NCBI GenBank assembly: GCA_963674575.2 | Contig: CAXXQT010000009.1 | Location: forward strand, 558,001 to 622,000 | From: JAAYAY01 sp963674575 | GTDB taxonomy: Bacteria > Planctomycetota > Planctomycetia > Pirellulales > Thermoguttaceae | Direction: 5' to 3' | DNA length: 64,000 bases | Notes under the pieces: model-generated | Told to the model about the DNA's origin: nothing | Database searches by the model: none | The model's input: only the letters and a program-made list of their open reading frames with translations | Part shown: in pieces, positions 55,701-62,899 of the stretch | Numbering within the stretch: position 1 is the stretch's first letter | Layout of the letters: each line of letters opens with the position of its first letter | Made by a program: the position numbers and the translations under genes

Positions 55701-56990
55701 GTTCCCGAAGACCTCGGCCAGGCCGACTTCCGCCGATTGGAGTCGCTCGCTCCCACAGGCCAGGAGCTGTGGTTCCAGTTGGAAACCACTCACGACGGTT
55801 GGCTCACTGTTGTGGCCGATGCCGAGTGGACGGCCGATCAGCTCTCCTTCGCGCTCTACGATCCGGGCGACCTGGCCGCGCCGCTGGCCGTTGCCGATGC
55901 GTCGCAGGTGGCGCCTCGCTTCGACTATGCTGTCGGGCAAGGCAACGTTCTCTTGCTGCAAGTTACGGGCACGACCTCCGAGGCGACCCTCCTCCTGGCG
56001 AACCTGGTGAACGAAGTCGGCACTGCCATCACCGTTTTCGGAACGGCCGACGCGGACGTGTTGACCTTCGACGCGGCCGCGTCGCGCGAGATCACGATCA
56101 ACGACGTCGTTTACCACTACGAGGACAGCGAGGTTGCGACGGTCGACTTCGACGGCGGCGAGGGTCGCGATACCGTCTGGCTCTACGATTCGACCGGCAA
56201 CGAGAGTCTCGAAGCCTGGCCCGATCATGCCTCGTTTGTCAACGGCTCGGGCGACGACGTGGCGGACTTCGCCGTCCAGGTCTCTGGAATCGAAGACCTG
56301 CTCGCCTACGCCACCCGAGGCGGAACCGACGACGCGGTCTTCCATGGCTCCGCGGATGGAGACAAGTTCAAAAGCTATGAAGACTCCGTGCGGCTTCGCG
56401 CCCGGAATTCGAGCTACACGTTGCGTGCCAAGAAGTTCGACACCGTTCTTGGCGACGCCGGAAGCGGCGGCAAGGATATCGCCGTGTTCAACGGGAGCGA
56501 CGGCGAGGACACGTTCCATTTCAGCGGGGCCGAGAATGCCGCTCAGATGGAAGGCAAACGCCGGGATCACACGGCCACCGGGTTTGGCTCGATCGTGGTT
56601 CGCGCCGGCAGCGGCGAGAACGACGTGGCCTACCTCACCGATTTCCCCGGTCCGGATAGCGGAATTGACGACGTCGTCTACTTCAGGGCCCACAAGACCC
56701 AGCTTGTCGGCGAGGAGGTGGAGGTCATCGTTCGCGCCTTCGACGTGGTACACGCCACGGCCAGCGAAAGCGGTTTCGACGTGGCCCGGATCTACGACAC
56801 CTCGGGCGACGACCACCTCGAAGTCGACGGCGACACGGTAAGGCTCTATCGCCGCAGCGGCAGCGAACTCGACCTGCTTTACGAAGCCATCGGATTCGAA
56901 CGGGTCAAGGCCTACAGCACCGCGGGCGACGACACCACCGACATCGGAGAGCACGACTTCGACCTTCTGCTCAACGGCTGGGACGAGTAG
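46677..56990 (+). CDS. Giant LEPR-XLL surface protein 2, C-terminal part
   Basis: The frame continues from the C tract for about 3438 residues. It first finishes the beta-helix module (SFEGSNNLVSTTALPIDPLF, DDSPAINTGSN, VIGSAVDIGAYES). A GEVED domain follows (DAWIDFNGDGCWGG, ASDGEVEDYRL), then a VCBS/FG-GAP block of about 14 units (47580-49605) and eight Calx-beta-like units of about 115 residues with FTPxNWxxPQxVTVTGVDD (49620-52350). Nine near-identical 111-residue units and one diverged unit come next (52362-55690). The end (55690-56990) has GSADGDKFKSYEDSVRL and YDTSGDDHLEVDGDTVRLYR blocks related to the repeats of gene 1. It is likely a surface or exported protein. Independent translation from here has no support. 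Confidence 0.85.
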   Translation: MIGDSFEGSNNLVSTTALPIDPLFVDLRTYADIAGDDGQLNTADDGPLGDYRLLDDSPAINTGSNLYLDETDSDGTGPDLEIDLNASGTIGDYILDSDLAGQPRVIGSAVDIGAYESQNTTELDFGDAPAPYATTLLANGARHVAAGPMLGSVRDGEADGVPSTDADADDTTGTTDDEDGVTFGTIQVGQLSATVTVNVQYAPAGAKLDAWIDFNGDGCWGGPLEQIADNVSVVEGNNTITFDVPSWALSGETYARFRLSTSGDLAPTGTASDGEVEDYRLSVTPPGKGSGTFVPCEPLATSQLGAEAVFAADMDGDGDTDVLATFLDGTIAWYENAGNLDFRVHTIPSSVDEPVSVHAADLDGDGDMDVLSASSGDDTIAWYENDGNGNFSTHTITTAADGARSVFAADIDGDGIMDVLSASANDDTIAWYRNDGDANFTAHTITTAADGAWSVHAVDLDADGDVDVLSASWNDDTIAWYENDGNGNFTIHTITSSADRATSVFVADVNGDGHLDVLSGAYSQITWYQNDGNQVFAAHEIPHSATGVRCVYAADVDGDGDTDVLSASDAGEMLWWYENDGSEVFTPRYVFDTTERARAILAADVDGDGDADILATLSGGSRVWGEGKVNCYENNGNQGFTPYDIATPAPSVLSVFAADMDGDGDMDALSASLRNDRITWYENDGQDFTAHTVTRSANGAACVVAVDVDGDGDMDVLAASRLDDTIAWYENDGQEEFIPHVVTTSASADWPGSLLAADMDGDGDMDVVAANYYEDNVTWYENQGGEGFAAHVIISGMAEAICVYAADVDGDGDMDVLSASNGDDTVAWYENNGSQGFTAHTISASADGTQSVCAADLDGDGDLDVVSNNFDEILWYENDGTGSFVTRSIPSGGDSVSNLVAADMDGDGDMDLLATFVSRDTLSWYENQGNASFTRHDITTTADGTISVFAADMDGDGDLDAILASSYDNTVAWYENLSPDFTVAESGSSTTVSESGVSDTFTVALDVAPASNVVISVSSSAPGEVALTPATLTFTPENWNTPQTVAVSAVDDSIVDGTRTTTVTLSIVDAQSDDAFDGLPDKTLSVTSIDNDVAGFTVTETENDTTVSETGAGDTFDVVLNAAPLSDVSLTITILDTDEVTTDKTTLLFTPENWNTPQTVTLSGVNDYRIDGDQVTTITISIDQAASDDAFDALADQTVTVTTTDDNVAGFSVSHTDGDTTVSEDGTTDTFSVMLDVAPSSNVVILVSSSDLGEVTVATTSLTFTPTNWNIPQSVTVTGVDDPIADGSQTTEITFSIDDPNSDNDFDALDNQILTVTTIDNESVGFTVTESDNSTAVSESGATDTFAVALTIAPLSNVVLFVTCDDLGEATVDQASLTFTPSNWHIPQTVTVTGMDDFVLDGLQSTTVTLAVDTASSHDAFDGVEGQTVLVTTEDDDFATLTVLHTDDATVVDESGTSDTFTVVLDAEPASDVVLLVTSGDPDEAGTDVTSLTFTPSNWNEPQEVNVTGIDDVFVDGSQASVIVLSVDAANSDDAFDSLSDTTVPVTTTDDDVAGYVVEQTQDSTQVSEFATTDTLTVVLTAAPLSNVVITVASGDTDEATVDRTQLTFTPSNWNEPQVVTVTGVDDTVIDGDQTTTITLSIDDSNSDDAFDSLADQTVLVTTTDNDDVGLVVTEPAGGLSVTEGGTTAQFTVALDTQPGVNVVVLVTSGDKSEAIVSVASLTFTPDNWDVAQTVTVMGKDDLVMDGDQTTTITLAIDDANSDDAFDDVPDTAVLVTTTDNDSAGVLVNASELATSEAGGTATFTIVLRTEPAADVTVAFSSNDLTEGDITSLPLTFTAGNWYTPQAVTITGLDDHLLDGDVAYTITADFSSDDPGYDEYQLDALTVTNIDDDEAGITVTPTTGLTTSESGDSASFTVVLQSEPTADVTITITGDATEGEISPATLTFSVNNWNEPQGVTITGLDDSIADGNVTYTLLTDVSSGDSDYNDYQLPALTVTNVDDDDPGITITPTAGLTTSESGDSASFTVVLQSEPTADVTITVTGDATEGEVSPATLTFSANNWNEPQGVTVTGIDDHVADGNVTYTLLTDVSSGDSDYNDYQLPALTVTNVDDDEPGITVTPTTGLSTSETGDSASFTVVLRSEPTADVTITVTGDATEGEVSPATLTFSANNWNEPQGVTVTGIDDHVADGNVTYTLLTDVSSGDSDYNDYQLPALTVTNVDDDEPGITVTPTTGLSTSETGDSASFTVVLQSEPTADVTITVTGDAAEGEISPTTLTFSANNWNEPQGVTITGVDDFIADGNVTYTLLTDVSSGDSDYNDYQLPALTVTNVDDDDPGITVSPTTGLTTSELGASASFTVVLRSEPTADVTITVTGDATEGEVSPATLTFSANNWNEPQGVTVTGIDDHVADGNVTYTLLTDVSSGDSDYNDYQLPALTVTNVDDDDPGITVTPTTGLTTSELGDSASFTVVLRSEPTADVTITVTGDATEGEVSPTTLTFSANNWNEPQGVTVTGVDDHVADGNVTYTLLTDVSSGDSDYNDYQLPALTVTNVDDDEPGITVTPTTGLTTSEAGDSAYFTVVLKSEPTADVTITVTCDATEGEVSPTTLTFSANNWNEPQGVTVTGVDDHVADGNVTYTLLTDVSSGDSDYNDYQLPALTVTNVDDDEPGITVTPTTGLSTSETGDSASFTVVLQSEPTADVTITVTGDAAEGEISPATLTFSANNWNEPQGVTVTGVDDHVADGNVTYTLLTDVSSGDSDYNDYQLPALTVTNVDDDDPGITVTPTTGLTTSEAGDSAYFTVVLKSEPTADVTITVTCNATEGEVSPATLTFSANNWNEPQGFTITGVDDHVADGNITYTLLTDVSSGDSDYNDYQLPSLTVTNVDDDEPGITVTPTTGLITSENGDTASFTVVLQSEPTADVTIPISTTNDAEATASPVTLTFTPVNWDTPQAVTVTGVDDDVDDGDVSSMVVIGAAVSDDLAYNGWDADDIQVTNEDNDEEFVPEDLGQADFRRLESLAPTGQELWFQLETTHDGWLTVVADAEWTADQLSFALYDPGDLAAPLAVADASQVAPRFDYAVGQGNVLLLQVTGTTSEATLLLANLVNEVGTAITVFGTADADVLTFDAAASREITINDVVYHYEDSEVATVDFDGGEGRDTVWLYDSTGNESLEAWPDHASFVNGSGDDVADFAVQVSGIEDLLAYATRGGTDDAVFHGSADGDKFKSYEDSVRLRARNSSYTLRAKKFDTVLGDAGSGGKDIAVFNGSDGEDTFHFSGAENAAQMEGKRRDHTATGFGSIVVRAGSGENDVAYLTDFPGPDSGIDDVVYFRAHKTQLVGEEVEVIVRAFDVVHATASESGFDVARIYDTSGDDHLEVDGDTVRLYRRSGSELDLLYEAIGFERVKAYSTAGDDTTDIGEHDFDLLLNGWDE
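52362..55358 (+). repeat. Nine exact-period 333-bp tandem repeats
   Basis: Units start at 52362, 52695, 53028, 53361, 53694, 54027, 54360, 54693 and 55026, with no indel; a diverged tenth begins at 55359. Each encodes a 111-residue Calx-beta-like domain (GITVTPTTGLTTSE, ADVTITVTGDATEGEVSP, NNWNEPQGVTVTG, TLLTDVSSGDSDYNDYQLPA). Long stretches are the same between units at the DNA level, for example around 52950-53025 and 53283-53358, suggesting recent amplification or gene conversion. Confidence 0.95.
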
Positions 56991-56999
56991 GCCGGGACC

Positions 57000-57497
57000 A
57001 GCCGGGCTCTTGAATTACCCACTCCACATCGGGTAACCCAATCAGTTGAGTGGAAATCGTAGCCCGGCTTTTGCGGAGAAGAAACGGACTTCCTGCCACG
57101 CCATTGCCAAAACGGCCTCTTGTTGACAGACGAATGGGAAGTCCCTGACATCGCCAAGAGCCCGGCTGCTGCTGGTAAATTCGATCGAGCGTGGAAATCC
57201 GTGCAGCTGGCAAGGGTAAGCAGCCGGGCTAGAAAGTGACCAAGCCGGGCTCTTGAACCACCCACCTCGCATCGGACAGCCTGACCAGTTGAGTGGATAT
57301 CGTAGCCCGGCTTTTGCGAAACAGAGACAGACTTCCCGCCAAGATCCCGGCTGCTCCCGGTAAATTCGATCGAGCGTGGAAATCCGTGCCGCTGGCAAGG
57401 GGAAGCAGCCGGGCTAGAAAGTGACCAGGCCGGGCTCTTGAATCGCCCACCTCGGATCGGGTAGTCTGACAGGCAGCGTACCCCCAGTAGCCCCGCT
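57000..57497 (+). repeat. 70-bp repeat copies 2-4 in a tandem array
   Basis: The 528-bp gap after the giant gene holds three copies of the 70-bp element: 57000-57069, 57243-57312 and 57428-57497 (the last has mutated ends). Each starts AGCCGGGCTCTTGAA or similar and ends CGTAGCCCGGCT. The spacers also repeat: the stretch aattcgatcgagcgtggaaa with its flanks recurs at 57177 and 57363, 186 bp apart. So the array arose by tandem duplication of element plus spacer. No gene is visible. Confidence 0.8.
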
Positions 57498-57518
57498 TCT
57501 GCGCAACAGAGATCCCCC

Positions 57519-58412
57519 ATGAACACCGAATCCACACGTATAGCTCCCCTGCTCGCCACGGTCACCCTCCTGACGCTGCTTGCGTCTGCTGCAACCGCCC
57601 AGCAGTCAAGGGGCCCTCAGCACGTCTTCGCCAAAGACAACCTTGTCGCCTGGTGCATCGTTCCCTTCGACGCCAACAACCGCACTCCGGAGGCCCGGGC
57701 GGAGATGCTCGATCGCCTCGGGATCAAGGCCGTCGCTTACGATTGGCGACAGCAACACGTGCCCACTTTCGAAGAGGAGATCCTCGCCTACAAGCGCCAC
57801 GGCCTGGACTACTTCGCCTTCTGGAGTTGGCACCCCGCCATGGCCCCGCTGATCGAGAAATACGGGATCCATCCCCAGATCTGGACCACGGCCCCCAGTC
57901 CCAAGGCCGACACGGAAGAAGCCAAGGTCGAGGCGGCCGCCCGCCAGGTCCTGCCGCTGGTCGAACAAGCCCGCAAGATGGGCTGTCGTTTCGGACTCTA
58001 CAACCACGGCGGCTGGGGCGGCGAACCGAAGAACCTCGTCGCCGTCTGCCAGTGGCTTCGCAAGAACGCCGCCGCCGACCACGTAGGGATCGTCTACAAC
58101 CTCCATCACGGCCACGAGCACATCCAGGACTTCGACGAGTGCCTGGCCGCCTTGAAGCCTTACCTCCTCTGCCTCAACCTCAATGGAATGAACGACGGCG
58201 CCAAGCCCAAGATCGTCCGCCTCGGCCAGGGCCAGCACGAGAAGACCATGATGGAGTCGATCCTGAAAAGCGGATACCAGGGCCCCATCGGCATCCTCGG
58301 CCATACCAGCGGCGAAGACATCGAAGTCGTTCTCCGCGAAAACCTCGAAGGCATGCAAGCCTTGCTCAAGGACCTCGGCCAAACCGAAGCGTTGAAAACC
58401 TACGGCGAATAG
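57519..58412 (+). CDS. Secreted TIM-barrel (sugar phosphate isomerase/epimerase-like) protein
   Basis: The 297-residue product has a signal peptide (LLATVTLLTLLASAATAQQS) followed by a TIM barrel of the xylose-isomerase-like superfamily. Visible motifs are VAWCIVPFDANNRTPEARAE, LGIKAVAYDWRQQHVPTFEE, FGLYNHGGWGGEPKNLVAVC, VGIVYNLHHGHEHIQDF (metal-type His/Asp) and YQGPIGILGHTSGEDIEVVL. Exported members of this family are common in planctomycetes and may act on sugars released outside the cytoplasm. The substrate is unknown. The gene follows the repeat array. Confidence 0.83.
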   Translation: MNTESTRIAPLLATVTLLTLLASAATAQQSRGPQHVFAKDNLVAWCIVPFDANNRTPEARAEMLDRLGIKAVAYDWRQQHVPTFEEEILAYKRHGLDYFAFWSWHPAMAPLIEKYGIHPQIWTTAPSPKADTEEAKVEAAARQVLPLVEQARKMGCRFGLYNHGGWGGEPKNLVAVCQWLRKNAAADHVGIVYNLHHGHEHIQDFDECLAALKPYLLCLNLNGMNDGAKPKIVRLGQGQHEKTMMESILKSGYQGPIGILGHTSGEDIEVVLRENLEGMQALLKDLGQTEALKTYGE

Positions 58413-58633
58413 CTGGATTCATCGCGGGATGTACGACAGACGGCACGGAGAGAAAACACAGAGAAGACAACTCTCTGGCACGCAAGTTGCCGCTATAATG
58501 GAGCAAGAGAATTCAGAACCCGGCTTTTCTTGCCGATCGCGAGAGCAGAAGCCGGTAGGGTGCGTCTCGACGCACCAACCCCCGCCAGCAACCCTCGAAT
58601 CGGTGCGTCAAGACGCATCCTGCCAATGGGAGT

Positions 58634-59920
58634 GTGTTCGTGAGCGAATCTTGGGAGTCCGGTTCGACAGACGTTGCCTTTTCCGTACCCTTCGTACACC
58701 GATTGCGGTTCACCCGCGACGTGTTCGGCGCCGATCGGCAGGTTCTTCTGGACTTGCTGGAGCCGTCCGGCGACCAGCCGGCACGGGTCCAATTCTGGCT
58801 GGACGGTCGGGTGGTGGAAGCTCAGCCGGAACTGGTCAAGCAAATCGAGACCTTCTGCGCCGAGCACGCGTCGCGCATCACCGTGACCGGCCCGCCCGAG
58901 ATCGTTGCCGGCGGCGAGGCGATGAAGAACGATATTCACGTGCTGGAACAGATGCTGCGCCAGTTTCACGATGCTCGGCTCGACCGGCGCAGCTATGTCG
59001 TGGTGATTGGCGGGGGGGCGGCGCTCGACACGGTGGGGTTTGCCGCGTCACTCGCCCATCGTGGCCTGCGACTGGTTCGCCTGCCGACGACGACCCTTTC
59101 CCAAGCCGACTCCGGCATCGGCGTGAAGAACGGCGTCAACCTCTATCAAACCAAAAACTGGCTGGGGGCCTTTGCCGTGCCCTGGGCCGTGGTCAACGAC
59201 GCGGGTCTCTTGGAGTCGCTGCCGGATCGCGATTTTCTGGCCGGCTTTTCGGAAGCCGTGAAGGTGGCGCTCTTGAAAGACGCGGCCCTTTTCGAAACGC
59301 TGTGCGAAACGGCCCCCTCGATTCGAACCCGCCAATTGTCCGCCTGCCTGCCGGTTATCCGTCGCTCGGCGGAGTTGCACCTGGAACACATTACGCGCGG
59401 GGGCGATCCTTTCGAGATGCGCGAGGCCAGGCCCCTGGATTTCGGCCATTGGTCGGCCCACCGGCTGGAAGCCATGAGCCGGTTCGGCCTGCGCCACGGC
59501 GAGGCCGTTGCGATCGGCGTCGCCGTCGATACGCTCTACGCCTCCAAGGCCCTCGGCCTGGCGCCCGCCGACGCACGCCGAGTTCTGGACTGCCTGAGCG
59601 ACCTGGGATTCACGTTGGACCACCCGCAACTTGCCGATTTCGACGCCCTCCTGGACGGCCTGGAGGAGTTCCGCCAGCATCTTGGCGGCCGCCTGACCCT
59701 GACCATGCTCCGCGGGATCGGCAACCCGGTCGATGTGCACGAAGTCGATTCCGGGCTCCTTCGCCGCGCCATCGAAGAAGTGCGTCAGTATGCCCGAACG
59801 CCGGGCCCCGCCGCCAAACCTCGTCAGTCGGACGGCCAGACCTGCTGCCAGGGAGACGTCCACTCCCAGTCAGCAGATCACGACACGCCCCCAACGTGCC
59901 GCAAGCGCAAGCCCTCGTAG
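58634..59920 (+). CDS. 3-dehydroquinate synthase-like protein (EboD-like)
   Basis: The product of up to 428 residues has the dehydroquinate synthase fold: VVIGGGAALDTVGFAASLAH (NAD site), LVRLPTTTLSQADSGIGVKN, WLGAFAVPWAVVNDAG, GFSEAVKVALLKD (zinc Glu) and PLDFGHWSAHRLEAM ... RFGLRHGEAVAIGVAVD (zinc His). The combination GGDPFE plus DFGHWSAHRLE resembles the EboD branch rather than canonical AroB. No other ebo or shikimate gene is nearby. The last 35 residues are low-complexity and unlike the family. The start is GTG 58634 or GTG 58640, both near GGGAG. Confidence 0.85.
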   Translation: MFVSESWESGSTDVAFSVPFVHRLRFTRDVFGADRQVLLDLLEPSGDQPARVQFWLDGRVVEAQPELVKQIETFCAEHASRITVTGPPEIVAGGEAMKNDIHVLEQMLRQFHDARLDRRSYVVVIGGGAALDTVGFAASLAHRGLRLVRLPTTTLSQADSGIGVKNGVNLYQTKNWLGAFAVPWAVVNDAGLLESLPDRDFLAGFSEAVKVALLKDAALFETLCETAPSIRTRQLSACLPVIRRSAELHLEHITRGGDPFEMREARPLDFGHWSAHRLEAMSRFGLRHGEAVAIGVAVDTLYASKALGLAPADARRVLDCLSDLGFTLDHPQLADFDALLDGLEEFRQHLGGRLTLTMLRGIGNPVDVHEVDSGLLRRAIEEVRQYARTPGPAAKPRQSDGQTCCQGDVHSQSADHDTPPTCRKRKPS

Positions 59921-59940
59921 GTTGACTCTGCACAATCTCG

Positions 59941-61179
59941 CTACTCGTGAGCATTGATGGAAACGTTCCTCTTCACGATCTCCTCGCCCCAAATCTCGTA
60001 CAGGTGCGAGCTTGATTCCGCCAATCGCGCCGATGGCCGGAACACGAGGTCGGTGGGGCGCGTGGCGTCGAAGTCCGGCAGGTGAGCGGAAATGTACCGG
60101 TAGCCGAACGAGGACTCCACAGGGCTGACGACGCTCCCAAGCTCCCAGGACTTCGTTCCCTGACGCACATAGACGTCGCAGGCCAGGCCGACGGCTTCGC
60201 CCGACATGTGAAACGGCAAGCTTACCTCTCCCTCTCCTTCCTGCAAGTGTCTTACGCGGATCGATTGCGCAACTCGCTCGCGCAGCGAGGGACTTTCTGT
60301 GAGTGTTACCGTGGGCGTGTTATTGCCGACGATCTCGATCTCCTGCTCGTACTTGAACTGGCGAGAACCGATCTTCTGTCTGTCGCGGGCGTCGTCCAGG
60401 TACTCGATGTCGATCCGGAATCGGAGACGTGCTTTCCCGGTTCGCCACAGGCTCCTCGTCGGGGGAGACTTCGGGCGCAGATAGAATCGAAGACAGAACG
60501 AGAATGGTTCGCGCTGCCAGAAACGGTTGCCGTAGACATTCTCCGCAGTTCCAACCGCATCAGCACTGTCGAAGTAGTAGCGCACTTCCAAAGGCTTGGT
60601 CTGCGAGTCATCGTAGACGAGTTCCGCGGACGCAACGCGCCACGTGTAATCGATGTGGAGCGGCTGAACGAAAGGCTCTCCCATCCGCGCGTCGCAAGTC
60701 TCATGGAAGTACACCTGAATGGGAACGTTGGCTTGGATCCGCTGACGAAAGGCACACGCGTACGACATGGCGTGGGTTACGTACTGCTCCCACTGTTCAT
60801 CCGACACGTCGCCTTCCTCGCGCAACAGCTCGATGGTGTTTCCCCATTCGCGGTCCCAGTCAACGCCATCGTCCCTCTGAGCTTCAAGTGCCGCTGCTAC
60901 AAAATCCGAGGCGTCCACGTCGCCCGAGTCCTCCCCGAAAGACTTCCACAACGCAGAATGCAGCGCAGCGACTTTCGAGCGAACCGCCTGCGATCGGTTC
61001 TTGGCGGGACACTCTGTCGCAGACTCGGGCTTGTCGTCGCCCGAAGGGCGCGAAGCCGCTTCCTGCGAGGCCGTGTCGGTTTGACGGACAGGAGCAGTTT
61101 CGTCGTCCGCGGCGCCGAACGCGATCGCCGCCAAGGACAAAGCGGAAATCAACGCGAACAGGAAATGAGTTACTCGCAT
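59941..61179 (-). CDS. Secreted protein of unknown function
   Basis: The 412-residue product has a signal peptide (FLFALISALSLAAIAFGAAD) and an acidic, probably disordered stretch (residues 22-62). A helical region (VRSKVAALHSALWKSFGEDS) precedes a strand-rich C-terminal part with RYYFDSADAVGTAENVYGNR, RFRIDIEYLDDARDRQKIGS and SFGYRYISAHLPDF. I recognise no family. The ATG overlaps the last 10 bases of the methyltransferase gene, so the two are translationally linked. Confidence 0.75.
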   Translation of the reverse strand: MRVTHFLFALISALSLAAIAFGAADDETAPVRQTDTASQEAASRPSGDDKPESATECPAKNRSQAVRSKVAALHSALWKSFGEDSGDVDASDFVAAALEAQRDDGVDWDREWGNTIELLREEGDVSDEQWEQYVTHAMSYACAFRQRIQANVPIQVYFHETCDARMGEPFVQPLHIDYTWRVASAELVYDDSQTKPLEVRYYFDSADAVGTAENVYGNRFWQREPFSFCLRFYLRPKSPPTRSLWRTGKARLRFRIDIEYLDDARDRQKIGSRQFKYEQEIEIVGNNTPTVTLTESPSLRERVAQSIRVRHLQEGEGEVSLPFHMSGEAVGLACDVYVRQGTKSWELGSVVSPVESSFGYRYISAHLPDFDATRPTDLVFRPSARLAESSSHLYEIWGEEIVKRNVSINAHE

Positions 61180-61823
61180 TTCTGGCCAATCACGTACAGG
61201 GCTTTGGTTGTGACGCCGAGGACCTTCAAGGTCTCGATGGCGAATCCGGCGTCTTCCAGGATTGCGGCAAGACGTTCGGGTGAGAAGGAATGCGTGTGGG
61301 CCGGAGGCTTTCCCCAGGACTTCACGAACCGCAGTCCCAGCTTGATCTTCTCCCAGAGCCTCATTTCATGGTCCGTGAAGGTCACAATCACCAGGAGGCC
61401 GCGTTTTCTGAGGATTCGATGACACTCTTGAAGCAACGCGCCCGGGCTTTCGATGACGTGAATCAGATTCGCCATAAAGACGCTGTCGACCGATTCGGAT
61501 GGGAAAGACGTTGCCATGCAGTTTTCTTTTTGGATCGTCACCTTCGGATGATCGCCCATGCGTGTCCTCGCCACGGCGAGGAGGCTGTCCGAGAGGTCGG
61601 TGGCAAACATGCTCTTTGCCTTCGACACAATCGTTTCCGTATAGATGCCGGTCCCGCAGCCCAACTCGACGAGATCTCCCAGATCCGGCAGGCGGTTGAG
61701 CTCTTGGATGATCTCGCCAAGGAGTTCCTTCCCAACAACGTACTCCATTTTCTTGTCGTAGGTGTCGGGAAATCTGCTCCAATACTCCTCTGTTGTATTG
61801 TCACGCAACTTTTCGTCCCCCAA
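61170..61823 (-). CDS. Class I SAM-dependent methyltransferase
   Basis: The 217-residue product begins at a TTG. It has motif I LVELGCGTGIYTETIV, the acidic end of strand 2 in MFATDLSDSLLAVARTRM, motif III/IV SVDSVFMANLIHVIESPGAL and post-motif HRILRKRGLLVIVTFTDHEM, as in Methyltransf_11/25 proteins. The C-terminal HTHSFSPERLAAILEDAGF is also typical. The substrate is unknown. It overlaps the secreted-protein gene downstream by 10 bp. Confidence 0.87.
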   Translation of the reverse strand: MGDEKLRDNTTEEYWSRFPDTYDKKMEYVVGKELLGEIIQELNRLPDLGDLVELGCGTGIYTETIVSKAKSMFATDLSDSLLAVARTRMGDHPKVTIQKENCMATSFPSESVDSVFMANLIHVIESPGALLQECHRILRKRGLLVIVTFTDHEMRLWEKIKLGLRFVKSWGKPPAHTHSFSPERLAAILEDAGFAIETLKVLGVTTKALYVIGQKCE

Positions 61824-61870
61824 TGTTCCAGAGTTGCAGAAAGCCGGCGCGATTCGCAGTCAAGCCGACG

Positions 61871-62788
61871 CTACCAATCTTGCGGGGGCGGCTCGCCGCC
61901 GCTGATCGTGAGTGCGTCGTGAATGGTTTTGGGGTCGAGGCCGGGCTGAGGCGAGTCGGCGCCGGCCATGAAGCGGACGCTGCCGTCGGCGAACAACACT
62001 TGGGCGCCTCCGGGATGCTTGCTCGAAACCCCCTGCCCGGCGGGCGCGTTGATCTCCGGAGCCATCTGCAGGACGTGCAGGTCGCGTGGCTCACTCCAGG
62101 CAATGCCGGAATCCGCGACTTCGACCACGAGCCAGGTGTTGCTGGTTCCGTCGACGATATCGGAGAAGCTGACGGTTCTTTCGCCAGGCCAGGCCGTTTC
62201 AGGGCCGATCACGGCCACGTAGCTCGTGCAGGTCCCTTCCCTGGTCTGGTCGCTGGGGCATCGAAAGACCGCGGGCATGTCCTTCACGAGCTGAATGTTG
62301 TGCGGTCCGTCCCAGGGCTCGTCGAATCGGTAGCAATCGTAGAGTCGCTCCTGTTCGAGGAAGGGGAGCAGGAGGACTCGCCAGCTATGGATCGGACGTC
62401 CCGTCACGTCTGCGACGTAGGCGGGCGGAAATGAATGGTAGCGGTCGTGGTAGTTGTGCAGCGCGAGGCCGATCTGCTTGAGATTATTGCAGCACTGCGA
62501 CCTCCGAGCAGGTTCGGGAGACATGTCGGAAACAATGAAGCCAAGAAACACACCTCCGATAACCACCAGAACGACCGTCAGGGGCAAAATATCCCAGATG
62601 CTTGTCCGGCGCCGAAAACCGACAACAACCAGCACCGCGGGGATCATCAACGCCACCGCCATGCAGGGATCGAGCAACTGGGCTGTCGCAAAGAAAACGG
62701 CAACGAACACGGGCAGCACAAGGAGCGTGCTCAGCCTGAACTGGAAAGGTTCATCTGCTGCGTCAGTACGCATCTGATCGTCGCTCAT
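61871..62788 (-). CDS. DUF1559-type membrane protein without a prepilin leader
   Basis: The 305-residue product has two or three membrane segments (LSTLLVLPVFVAVFFATAQL, VALMIPAVLVVVGF and LPLTVVLVVIGGVFLGFIVS, residues 20-110). A DUF1559 domain follows: RRSQCCNNLKQIGLALHNYH, HSWRVLLLPFLEQERLYDCY, VFRCPSD, FSDIVDGTSNTWLVVEV and GGAQVLFADGSVRFM. Most DUF1559 proteins carry an N-terminal prepilin (GFTLVE) leader; here it is replaced by membrane helices. The CNNLKQIGLALHNYH and LFADGSVRF signatures make the family secure. Function is unknown. Confidence 0.9.
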   Translation of the reverse strand: MSDDQMRTDAADEPFQFRLSTLLVLPVFVAVFFATAQLLDPCMAVALMIPAVLVVVGFRRRTSIWDILPLTVVLVVIGGVFLGFIVSDMSPEPARRSQCCNNLKQIGLALHNYHDRYHSFPPAYVADVTGRPIHSWRVLLLPFLEQERLYDCYRFDEPWDGPHNIQLVKDMPAVFRCPSDQTREGTCTSYVAVIGPETAWPGERTVSFSDIVDGTSNTWLVVEVADSGIAWSEPRDLHVLQMAPEINAPAGQGVSSKHPGGAQVLFADGSVRFMAGADSPQPGLDPKTIHDALTISGGEPPPQDW

Positions 62789-62899
62789 GAAGGAAGCCCA
62801 TCGATGGTTTCATGGAACATCGGCCAACTGTCATCTGGCCAACTCCCTGGCTTCGGTGCAACACTTTGCTCCATGTTCTATCTTCCGCAATGCACTTCG

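Noticed and set aside
54843..56954. 703-codon minus-strand frame in the giant gene
   Set aside because: Antisense to tandem Calx-beta-like repeats; its repetitive text (VIVDVGDGES) mirrors the repeat.
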